Assembly (NCBI GenBank): GCA_025457805.1
Contig: JALOTR010000254.1
Coordinates: 1 to 5,386 of the forward strand
Origin: Akkermansiaceae bacterium
Lineage (GTDB): Bacteria; Verrucomicrobiota; Verrucomicrobiia; Verrucomicrobiales; Akkermansiaceae
Length of the DNA stretch: 5,386 bases
Reading direction: 5' to 3'
This document shows, in pieces, positions 1-5,386 of the stretch. Every line of letters begins with the position of its first letter. Within the stretch, counting starts at the first letter, position 1. The notes below the pieces were generated by a model that worked only from the letters and a program-made list of their open reading frames with translations, did not search any database and had not been told where the DNA came from. Position numbers and translations under genes: made by a program.

Positions 1-275
1 TTCGGTTTGGCGGGTGCAGCGGCGAGAATTCCCGAGGTGGCTGAGACTGCTTTGTCCGGACCCAGGGATTTCTGCAAGTCGCCCAGCGCGAGCATCAAGG
101 CGAGGCGGGCGTTGTTGCGCGCGGTGGCCATGGCCTCTCCCTGACCTGCTGCCCTTAGGGATACACTCGAAAGTGTGAGCAATCCGACGGCGATGATGGT
201 AAGCAGGATCATCAGCGAGAGCGTGACGACCAGGGCGAATCCTTTGGGCTGGAGGTGCCGGTTTTTGAGTTTCAT
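1..275 (-). CDS. Type IV prepilin-like protein, N-terminal part (Verru_Chthon cassette protein A-like), partial
   Basis: Reading leftwards from the ATG at 275-273, 91 codons stay open to the window edge, so the gene is cut at its 3' end. The protein starts MKLKNRHLQPKG and continues FALVVTLSLMILLTIIAVGL. This is a short basic leader, a glycine at residue 12 as the likely prepilin-peptidase site, then a hydrophobic helix (about residues 13-35) ending in LTLSSVSLR. The following stretch with ARNNARLALMLALGDLQ is typical of the large prepilin-like proteins of Verrucomicrobiota and resembles the N-terminus of Verru_Chthon cassette protein A. Position +5 of the mature protein would be Val17 instead of the usual Glu, as in GspK-type minor pseudopilins. 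It is presumably inserted in the inner membrane, then assembled or exported by a type II secretion or type IV pilus-like machine. A weak AGGA lies about 12 bases before the ATG. The prepilin class is fairly sure; the exact family is less so because most of the protein is missing. Confidence 0.75.
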   Translation of the reverse strand, partial: MKLKNRHLQPKGFALVVTLSLMILLTIIAVGLLTLSSVSLRAAGQGEAMATARNNARLALMLALGDLQKSLGPDKAVSATSGILAAAPAKP

Positions 276-303
276 GGGAGCGAGAATTCCTAAAGACGAG
301 AGA

Positions 304-331
304 ATCATATCGATACACATTGTATTTACAA
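304..331 (-). promoter_or_regulatory. Candidate sigma70-type promoter for the prepilin-like gene
   Basis: On the minus strand TTGTAA (331-326) is followed after 16 bases by TATGAT (309-304), matching the -35 consensus at four of six positions and the -10 at five of six. Transcription would start near 297, about 20 bases before the ATG at 275. It lies in the only clearly AT-rich patch near that gene and its -35 box sits inside a palindrome. This is a match by eye and it assumes ordinary sigma70 preferences in this organism. Confidence 0.45.
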
Positions 332-343
332 TCTAAAAGATTG
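319..343. promoter_or_regulatory. Two overlapping palindromes, possible operator
   Basis: Two perfect inverted repeats share a half-site. ATTGTA (319-324) and TACAAT (327-332) are separated by two bases. CAATCT (329-334) and AGATTG (338-343) are separated by three. The ATTG/CAAT cores fall at 319, 329 and 340, about one helical turn apart. The first palindrome covers the putative -35 box of the prepilin-like gene, so a dimeric regulator bound here could control it. No known regulator is recognised; the second palindrome could equally form a small hairpin. Confidence 0.35.
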
Positions 344-447
344 CCGAAGCGCAAAGTTTCGTTGGAATCCTCTGGCAAGCCCTCGGTGTGCACCGGATTT
401 ACGGATCAGGGTGGGTGAAGGCTCCTTGATCGCGGAAGGTTTGTCAT

Positions 448-465
448 CTCCCCTATTCGGGGGAG
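448..465. repeat. GC-rich hairpin, 6-bp stem
   Basis: CTCCCC (448-453) and GGGGAG (460-465) are perfect complements around the loop TATTCG. No T run follows on either strand (GGTAAAGG on the plus side), so a standard intrinsic terminator is unlikely. It is one of several hairpins in this intergenic stretch. Confidence 0.4.
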
Positions 466-571
466 GTAAAGGGGCGAGGGGCGCGTCGCGGTCGCTTGCA
501 GTCTGCGACAAAGCGGCTGACGGCCAGAAGGCGACTCTTTCCCTGAATGGTGCGCGGCTGCCAAAGTGCCC

Positions 572-597
572 GGGTGGCGACTCCTGCGTCGCAACCC
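572..597. repeat. Strong hairpin with interrupted 9-bp stem
   Basis: GGGT (572-575) pairs with ACCC (594-597). After a single G/A mismatch (576/593), GCGAC (577-581) pairs with GTCGC (588-592), closing a six-base loop TCCTGC. Nine base pairs in 26 bases is more than expected by chance in a random spacer. No T run follows on either strand. It could be part of a structured transcript or a dispersed palindromic repeat. Confidence 0.45.
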
Positions 598-759
598 AAG
601 GACGGCATGAAGCCTCAACGCCTGGTCCACTGACTTTCCGGATCAACTTCATTGAAAATTTCAAAACACAAATGGCACAAAAACGCGGGAAAGATCTCTC
701 CCACCGAGCCCGTGGAGACAAGCAAAAAGGACAGGGAAAATGCGAGGAATGCATGGCGG

Positions 760-855
760 ATGGATAAATCTGACTACTTATTTGTCGAAACCGCCAACCG
801 TTCCACATTTCCATTGAGTCCCCCCAGCCCGGTCTTCATGAACACGCCCACATGA
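760..855 (+). CDS. Possible 31-codon leader ORF overlapping the DUF3592 start
   Basis: An ATG at 760 opens a 31-residue frame beginning MDKSDYLFVETANR and ending FMNTPT. Its TGA (853-855) overlaps the ATG of the next gene (852-854) in an ATGA, the arrangement used for translational coupling. A GAGG at 744-747 lies about 12 bases before the ATG, a little far for a ribosome site. The peptide has no membrane segment, motif or recognisable family. The overlap is the only positive argument, and such overlaps occur by chance. Confidence 0.15.
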   Translation: MDKSDYLFVETANRSTFPLSPPSPVFMNTPT

Positions 856-1388
856 GCCTCGAAACAGCCAACGCCCCAGTTTCTCCGAAAACAGTCCCGC
901 CTGCACGCGGCGGCCGTTGGTTTCTCGTCGTCCTCGGGGTATCGCTGGCTTTGATCGGCGGGTTGTTCGTCTGGCTGATGGGCAGGAGCTACTTGCGGGC
1001 CCGCGAAATGCACCAGTGGCCGCAAGTCCCCTGCGTGATGATTTCCTCGGAACTCGTCCAAAGAACCCACGATTCCCAATCGCCGCGCGAGTTCCGCCTG
1101 GATGTGCTGTATGGCTACGAATGGAAAGGCGAGCGCCTCACCAGTGATCGATACGCCTTGCGGGGCAGTCCGTGGACATCGAAACGCCCGCTGGCAGACA
1201 GCCGCCTTGAAGAGTTTCCGGTCGGCAAAAAGACCGTTTGCTGGGTGAATCCAGCGGATCCGAAGTTTGCCGTTCTCAAGCCGGATTCGCTCGCGCCGGG
1301 CTATTCCATCTGGTTTCCCTCCCTGTTTGTCATCGGCGGTCTGGTCATGGCCGTGAAGGCACTGGGAGCCGGCAGGAGAGCGGACTAA
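852..1388 (+). CDS. DUF3592-type membrane protein, function unknown
   Basis: This 178-residue protein has two predicted membrane helices, about residues 23-43 (WFLVVLGVSLALIGGLFVW) and 153-171, which frame a soluble domain of roughly 105 residues. That middle part has the DUF3592 layout: a WPQVPC strand, a hydrophobic strand around residues 82-89 with YEWKGERLTS, then FPVGKKTVCWVNPADPKFAVL. The last piece corresponds to the family's 'G..V.V.YnP.nP..a.L' signature. The N-terminal 20 residues are Pro/Ala-rich, with basic residues before helix 1. No catalytic residues are evident, and the family's role is unknown; the domain probably lies between the helices on the outer face of the inner membrane. 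The ATG at 852 was chosen because it begins just before the family-like region and no in-frame ATG lies between the upstream stop at 771 and it; there is no clear Shine-Dalgarno. The gene precedes the SNF2 gene by 95 bases on the same strand. Confidence 0.8.
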   Translation: MSLETANAPVSPKTVPPARGGRWFLVVLGVSLALIGGLFVWLMGRSYLRAREMHQWPQVPCVMISSELVQRTHDSQSPREFRLDVLYGYEWKGERLTSDRYALRGSPWTSKRPLADSRLEEFPVGKKTVCWVNPADPKFAVLKPDSLAPGYSIWFPSLFVIGGLVMAVKALGAGRRAD

Positions 1389-1420
1389 CAGCCCCTCCCG
1401 CGAAGTAGGGTGAAAGGACC

Positions 1421-1461
1421 ACAATGTTTTTATTGATTCACTCAATTATCGTGGATTAAGG
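1421..1461 (+). promoter_or_regulatory. AT-rich patch with inverted repeat, possible promoter of the SNF2 gene
   Basis: Within the 95-base gap before the SNF2 gene, bases 1421-1461 are strikingly AT-rich compared with both flanks. TTGATT (1433-1438) could be a -35 box, but the hexamers 16-17 bases downstream (ATTAAG or TTAAGG) match the -10 consensus poorly; TATCGT at 1447-1452 is an alternative -10 with no good partner. ATTGA (1432-1436) and TCAAT (1442-1446) form an inverted repeat around five bases. The composition argues for a separate start of transcription, but the exact elements are uncertain. Confidence 0.3.
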
Positions 1462-1483
1462 TCGCGCCCCGCCCCTACGTGTC

Positions 1484-4400
1484 ATGGCCACAAGCCGGAT
1501 GCGCTGGAAGCGATCAATTACCACTCAAGAAGCGATGAATCCAGACCGAGCCACTCTCAATTTCCTCAACAGTTTTCCCGAGGAGGCCCGGAAACGAGGT
1601 GAGATGCTCCAGAAAGATGGGGCCGTAACACAGATTTTCGGCAATCATTTGTTCATTCAGGGCCGCGTGGAGGACGAGAGCGGCATTTTCCGCACCAGCC
1701 TGCGCCTTCAGGGAAACCGCTGGTTCGGCTCCTGCACCGCCGAGGACGAACTCATCGCCGGTGCCTGCCAGTATGCCACCATGATGGAGCGCATGCACCG
1801 CGGCGAGGATCTGCCGGAGTCGCCAAACGAATTCGACGATACCCCGGTGCTCGACATCATCGAGGAGAAGCTCGGCCGCGAACTGGACGACAAGGAGGCG
1901 GATTTCGTCACCAAGATCGAGAAGCGCTATCGCCGTTATGTCATCGAGGGTGAGCTCCACGACCACGACATGGTTCGGATCAGCCCGCGTTGGGAAATCA
2001 CCACCTACGAGCCACTTGAATTGTGGCCGATGCCACCGGGCGACATCCTCGAGTTCTGGAACTACATCGCCTACGCATTCTACAAAAAGAAGCTCCCCTA
2101 CCCCGAGTTCATGAGCGTGATCACCGATCTCGGTCACGTGCAGAAAAAAATGGCGGACTGGGAGCAGGAGCGCGAAGTGGCATCGTGGTATGACCGCATC
2201 GAGCAGGTCAACGAGCGCCCGCCGCAGGATGAGCCGATCACCATCGAGTTCCGCCTCGTCGCCACCATCAACGAGGCACGCCTCGAAGCCCGTGAGCAGA
2301 GACCCAATGCCTCCTGGCTCCAGCTTCGCGAGAAAAACGACATCGAGCACTACGTCCAACTCCACCACGAAGGCGCGCTGCTCATGGATGCCCCCAGCCA
2401 GACGCTGTGGGAGCATTTCCTCGCGTTTTATCGGAAATTCGGCGATACCACGCTGGATTTCGATCAAGAGGAATCCTGCCGTTTCATGAACCGCGTGTTC
2501 CGCCAGCCCGCGCTCAAGGGCTACATCGTCAACCTCGACGAACGCGAGTTCAAGGTGGTCACCGATGCGCTGCGCTGGGTCTGCGAAGATGATCCATACG
2601 ATGGCAAGAGTTTCGCCCTGCAACTCGTGACGGCTGCCGGTGAAAATGTTTCCCACTCCGTGCGCCTCCTGCCCGGCCGGAAGGAACTCTATCAATCGGA
2701 CGAAACCGTTTTCCCCGGCCCGCCCCGCTGGTTGGAGGAAACCGACGTCATGCCGCGCTATCTGATTCCCAAGCGCGTGATCGACTCGCTGGAAGGTGTG
2801 GAGTTCCTTCGCAAGATCGGTGCCTCGCTGCCCGAGTCGCTCAAGAAGCGCGTCGTCGATCTGGAGCTCAAGCCGAAGTTCGAGATGAAGCTCATCGCTG
2901 GCCTGACCGCTGCCGAGACCGAGCACCTGGTGATCGACGTCATGGCGATCGAAACCAAAGGCCGCCGCACCGAGCGCCTCACCAAGGATGGTTGGGAGCT
3001 TGCCGAGCAACAAGCCGTCAAAGGCAAACAACTTCTCCGCTTCGCCCGCGAGGCTCTTTATCCGGTGCCCGCCATCCTTGAGGACATGGGGCTTTCCTAT
3101 GACGAGAAACTCCTCTCGTTCAAATCCCGGATCACCAAGCAATTCCCCGAGAAATTCGCGGAATGGATCGCGGCCATGCCGCCGGACATCGATCTCGATA
3201 TCGACCTCCGCCTCAAGTCCATCCTCGCCGATCCCGTCACCGCCGCCGTGCGCTTCGAAGTCGTCGGCCAGGACATCGATTGGTTCGACCTCCGCATCGT
3301 CATCGACGTTCAGGGCGTCAATCTCTCCAAAGCCCAAATCCGCCAACTTGTTGCTGCCCGCGGTGGTTACGTGCGGATGGACGATGGCTCGTGGATGCGT
3401 TTGGAAATCAAGCTCGATGCCGACCAGCGCGAAGCCGTCACCCGGCTTGGCCTGGATCCCTTCGATCTCTCCGGCGAGACCCACCGCATGCACGCCCTCC
3501 AGCTTGCCGATCCCAAGGCCGCCGAGGTCTTCGATCCCAAGGCCTGGGAGCGCATCAAGAACCGTGCGGGCGACATCCAACTGGAAGTCAACCCGGACGT
3601 CCCGGATGGCCTCAATGCCACCCTGCGCCCTTATCAGATCGATGGTTTCAAATTCCTCGCCTATCTCGCCGTCAACAACTTCGGCGGCATCCTCGCGGAT
3701 GACATGGGTCTTGGAAAAACCATCCAGTCGCTCACCTATCTTCTCTGGCTCTTCGAGGAGCACAAGAAGACGAATGGTCCCAAGAAACCCGCCCTCGTTG
3801 TCTGTCCGAAATCCGTGCTCGATGTGTGGTTCAGCGAGGCGCTGAAATTCACGCCTCAGCTCAACGTCAAGATCCTCAAAAATCGCGACGACATCGATGT
3901 GGACCACATCCAAAACAAGGTGGACATCCTGGTTCTCAACTACGCGCAGCTCCGCGTCTGTGGCGAGGAACTCAACGGCATCAAGTGGCTCACCACCATC
4001 CTTGACGAAGGCCAGCAGATCAAGAATCCGGACTCCAAGGCAGCCAAGTGTGCTCGCGAGTTGGATTCGCAGAATCGCCTGGTCCTCACCGGAACGCCCA
4101 TCGAAAACCGCCTGCTCGACATGTGGTCGCTCATGGCCTTCGCCATGCCCGGCGTGCTCGGCAGCCGTGCTTACTTCAAGAAACGCTTCGACAAGCGCAA
4201 GGACCCGCTCAGCCAGAGCCGCCTTGCCTCCCGCCTGCGTCCCTTCCTGCTCCGCCGCACCAAGCTGCAAGTGGCCCAAGACCTGCCGCCACGGACGGAG
4301 GAAGAAGTTTACTCGAAGATGGAAGGCATCCAGGTCGAGCTCTACAAGGCCGAACTCAAGCGCATTCAGAAGGCGCTGCTGGGTCTCGACTCCGACGAAG

Positions 4401-5044
4401 CGGTGAAGAAAAACTCCTTCGCCATCCTCCAAGGCCTCATGCGCCTGCGGCAAATTTGCTGTCACCCGGGCCTCATCGATCCGAAGTATCTCAAAGAGGA
4501 ATCCGCGAAAATGGAATCCTTGTTCTACCTCTTGGACCAGCTCCACGAAGAAGGCCACAAGGTGCTCGTTTTCTCGCAGTTCGTTTCCATGCTCGACCTC
4601 ATCAAGGCGCGCCTCGAACTGGAAAACCGCCCCTACAACTACCTCACCGGCCAGACCAAGGACCGCAAAGGCGAAATCGAGAAATTCCAAACGACCAAGG
4701 ACCCCTCGGTCTTCATGCTCTCTCTCAAGGCGGGCGGTGCCGGACTCAACCTCACCTCCGCCTCCTACGTCATCCTCTACGATCCTTGGTGGAACCCCGC
4801 CGTTGAAAATCAGGCCATCGACCGGACGCACCGCATTGGTCAGAAAAACAAGGTTATCGCCTACCGTTTGCTCACCCGCGATACCGTGGAAGAGAAGATC
4901 CGCATCCTCCAGCACCAGAAGACCCAGCTCGTCACCAACGTGCTCGGCGACGAAGGCTTTGCCTCCAATCTCGGCCTGGACGACTTGCAGTTCATCCTCA
5001 CCCACAACATCGACGAGGAAGACGAAATCGGCTCTGCTAAGTAA
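1484..5044 (+). CDS. SNF2-family DEAD/DEAH-box ATPase (helicase superfamily 2)
   Basis: This 1186-residue cytoplasmic protein should use ATP to move along double-stranded DNA and remodel bound proteins, as SNF2 enzymes do. The core (about 705-1170) has every expected motif in order: LRPYQ (714-718), Walker A DDMGLGKT (739-746, Lys745), motif Ia VVCPKSVL (772-779), motif II DEGQ (841-844), motif III LTGTP (868-872), lobe-linker RPFLLRRTK (919-927), LRQICCHP (988-995), VLVFSQF (1027-1033), motif V LKAGGAGLNL (1081-1090) and arginine-finger motif VI QAIDRTHRIGQ (1110-1120, Arg1114 and Arg1117). Before it, residues 597-640 (DIDWFDL, then VRMDDGSWMRL) resemble the SNF2-associated domain of bacterial members. 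Residues 46-104 look like a SWIM finger with only Cys84 and Cys95 left of its CxC...CxH ligands. Residues 110-590 are unassigned. The core looks intact, so the protein is probably active; its target is unknown. The start is ambiguous: ATG 1484 gives the longest frame, while ATG 1535 (Met18) fits codon use better. Neither has a good ribosome site. Confidence 0.95.
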   Translation: MATSRMRWKRSITTQEAMNPDRATLNFLNSFPEEARKRGEMLQKDGAVTQIFGNHLFIQGRVEDESGIFRTSLRLQGNRWFGSCTAEDELIAGACQYATMMERMHRGEDLPESPNEFDDTPVLDIIEEKLGRELDDKEADFVTKIEKRYRRYVIEGELHDHDMVRISPRWEITTYEPLELWPMPPGDILEFWNYIAYAFYKKKLPYPEFMSVITDLGHVQKKMADWEQEREVASWYDRIEQVNERPPQDEPITIEFRLVATINEARLEAREQRPNASWLQLREKNDIEHYVQLHHEGALLMDAPSQTLWEHFLAFYRKFGDTTLDFDQEESCRFMNRVFRQPALKGYIVNLDEREFKVVTDALRWVCEDDPYDGKSFALQLVTAAGENVSHSVRLLPGRKELYQSDETVFPGPPRWLEETDVMPRYLIPKRVIDSLEGVEFLRKIGASLPESLKKRVVDLELKPKFEMKLIAGLTAAETEHLVIDVMAIETKGRRTERLTKDGWELAEQQAVKGKQLLRFAREALYPVPAILEDMGLSYDEKLLSFKSRITKQFPEKFAEWIAAMPPDIDLDIDLRLKSILADPVTAAVRFEVVGQDIDWFDLRIVIDVQGVNLSKAQIRQLVAARGGYVRMDDGSWMRLEIKLDADQREAVTRLGLDPFDLSGETHRMHALQLADPKAAEVFDPKAWERIKNRAGDIQLEVNPDVPDGLNATLRPYQIDGFKFLAYLAVNNFGGILADDMGLGKTIQSLTYLLWLFEEHKKTNGPKKPALVVCPKSVLDVWFSEALKFTPQLNVKILKNRDDIDVDHIQNKVDILVLNYAQLRVCGEELNGIKWLTTILDEGQQIKNPDSKAAKCARELDSQNRLVLTGTPIENRLLDMWSLMAFAMPGVLGSRAYFKKRFDKRKDPLSQSRLASRLRPFLLRRTKLQVAQDLPPRTEEEVYSKMEGIQVELYKAELKRIQKALLGLDSDEAVKKNSFAILQGLMRLRQICCHPGLIDPKYLKEESAKMESLFYLLDQLHEEGHKVLVFSQFVSMLDLIKARLELENRPYNYLTGQTKDRKGEIEKFQTTKDPSVFMLSLKAGGAGLNLTSASYVILYDPWWNPAVENQAIDRTHRIGQKNKVIAYRLLTRDTVEEKIRILQHQKTQLVTNVLGDEGFASNLGLDDLQFILTHNIDEEDEIGSAK

Positions 5045-5075
5045 GCGCTGGCCAGCCGGCAGACGACAATCACAG

Positions 5076-5097
5076 CCGGGGACTGAGGAGTCCCCGG
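5076..5097. terminator. Perfect 9-bp hairpin between convergent genes, likely bidirectional terminator
   Basis: CCGGGGACT (5076-5084) and AGTCCCCGG (5089-5097) pair perfectly around a four-base loop GAGG. The hairpin starts 32 bases after the SNF2 stop and lies 6 bases beyond the stop of the opposing gene, the usual place for a shared terminator. Neither side has a T run, so it may act as a weak terminator, an mRNA 3'-end protector or a Rho-assisted site. Confidence 0.55.
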
Positions 5098-5102
5098 AAC
5101 TC

Positions 5103-5386
5103 TCACTTGACCTCGAAGGGCATGTTGGCTGTGGCCGCATGGCCCTTGCCGTCTTTCACCCAGACGTGCAGTCGATAGACGCCGGGCTTGGCTGGTGCTT
5201 TCACCTGAACCTCCGGGCCTGAGGGAGCGTGCAACACGTGCTCCACGGCCTTCGGCATGGGAAACTGTTTGTGCCCATTGTGTTGGGTGGCCTCTGGCAG
5301 CACCGCCCAGCGAAAGGAAAGCGGATCTCCATCGGGATCGAGTGATTCCACCTTCACCGAGAATTCGTTGCCAGCCACGAGTGAGT
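5103..5386 (-). CDS. C-terminal fragment of a probably secreted protein with an Ig/cadherin-like domain
   Basis: Reading leftwards, the frame is open from the right edge of the window to a TGA at 5105-5103, showing about 94 C-terminal residues; the start is outside. A GTG at 5378 is in frame but is probably internal, since the frame stays open upstream and the domain would otherwise be cut. The sequence has a strand-rich pattern typical of Ig-, PKD- or cadherin-like modules: AGNEFSVKVESLDPDGDPLSFRW with an acidic DPDGD turn, then a final PGVYRLHVWVKDGKGHAATA segment and the end FEVK. In Verrucomicrobiota and Planctomycetes, tails like this often close secreted glycoside hydrolases or other carbohydrate-active or surface proteins, but no catalytic region is visible here, so the enzyme class cannot be given. 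It converges on the SNF2 gene and shares the hairpin at 5076-5097. Confidence 0.7.
   Translation of the reverse strand, partial: SLVAGNEFSVKVESLDPDGDPLSFRWAVLPEATQHNGHKQFPMPKAVEHVLHAPSGPEVQVKAPAKPGVYRLHVWVKDGKGHAATANMPFEVK

Larger units (their letters stand above)
344..759. other. Intergenic region with several hairpin-forming inverted repeats, no convincing gene
   Basis: This stretch separates the divergent prepilin-like and DUF3592 genes. Open frames run through it on both strands, but they overlap one another, have low-complexity Arg/Pro/Gly/Ser-rich translations and match no family I recognise, so I do not call them genes. The left two thirds hold several inverted repeats: CGGTG/CACCG (384-388/391-395), GATCA/TGATC (404-408/427-431) with a bulged GG/CC extension, CTCCCC/GGGGAG (448-453/460-465), GTCGC/GCGAC (491-495/505-509) and a strong hairpin at 572-597. 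None is followed by a T tract. The right third (about 640-760) is more A-rich, with TTGAAA/TTTCAA at 652-664, and could hold regulatory sequence for the gene at 852; no good -35/-10 pair was found. A structured RNA or a dispersed non-coding repeat is possible but not shown. Confidence 0.5.

Noticed and set aside
652..680. TTGAAA at 652 as a -35 box for the DUF3592 gene
   Set aside because: The hexamers 16-18 bases downstream (around GCACAA) do not resemble a -10 box; the TTGAAA/TTTCAA symmetry alone is weak.
411..767. Plus-strand open frame of 118 codons starting with GTG
   Set aside because: It begins inside a hairpin region, spans several inverted repeats, has no ribosome site and no family resemblance, and shares its DNA with an equally open minus-strand frame.
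326..814. Minus-strand open frame of 162 codons in the intergenic region
   Set aside because: It runs through the candidate promoter and palindromes of the prepilin-like gene, overlaps plus-strand open frames, and its translation is a low-complexity Arg/Pro/Ser mixture with no recognisable domain.
774..1445. Minus-strand open frame of 223 codons
   Set aside because: It lies antisense to the DUF3592 gene, whose translation has clear membrane helices and family motifs; the minus frame has none.
1395..1475. Terminator after the DUF3592 gene
   Set aside because: The CCCTCCCGCG...GGG run gives only a weak, mismatched stem, and the T run at 1427-1431 is not positioned after a good hairpin.
1484..5044. 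SNF2 gene as DrmD of a DISARM defence system or another defence helicase
   Set aside because: No methyltransferase, DrmA, DrmB, DrmC or other defence partner is present in the window, and SNF2 proteins of this layout are common as stand-alone genes.
1..5386. CRISPR array, insertion sequence, tRNA or rRNA
   Set aside because: No regularly spaced direct repeats, transposase motifs, terminal repeats, cloverleaf-like sequence or rRNA signature was seen on either strand.

Overview
The window most likely comes from a GC-rich member of the Verrucomicrobiota. The best support is the gene fragment at the left edge, whose N-terminus looks like the large prepilin-like 'Verru_Chthon cassette' proteins of that phylum. 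The right-edge fragment (a 'DPDGDPLSF' Ig-like tail of a probably secreted protein) and the sparse Shine-Dalgarno sequences fit too. The assignment is an inference from protein style, with no marker gene in view.

Layout, left to right. (1) 1-275, minus strand: the N-terminal 91 codons of a type IV prepilin-like protein reading off the window. A candidate sigma70-type promoter lies just upstream, overlapped by two palindromes. (2) About 344-851: roughly 500 bases with no convincing gene but several hairpin-forming inverted repeats; a marginal 31-codon ORF sits at its right end. (3) 852-1388, plus: a small two-helix membrane protein of the DUF3592 type. (4) 1389-1483: a short AT-rich spacer, perhaps with a promoter. 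(5) 1484-5044, plus: a 1186-residue SNF2-family ATPase that fills most of the window. It has a complete bacterial-type helicase core at the C-terminus, a SNF2-associated segment before it, and a long N-terminal region starting with what looks like a SWIM zinc finger that has lost half its metal ligands. (6) 5045-5102: a convergent intergenic gap with a perfect 9-bp hairpin that could terminate transcription from both sides. (7) 5103-5386, minus: the C-terminal part of a probably secreted protein ending in an Ig/cadherin-like fold.

The genes do not form an obvious pathway. The DUF3592 and SNF2 genes are co-directional and 95 bases apart, so co-transcription is possible, but nothing ties their functions together. 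The outer genes point away from or towards this pair and belong to neighbouring units. I see no CRISPR array, transposase, tRNA, rRNA or known defence-system set. The most interesting material is the unassigned N-terminal half of the SNF2 protein with its degenerate SWIM finger, the structured intergenic stretch, and the phased palindromes at the prepilin promoter.
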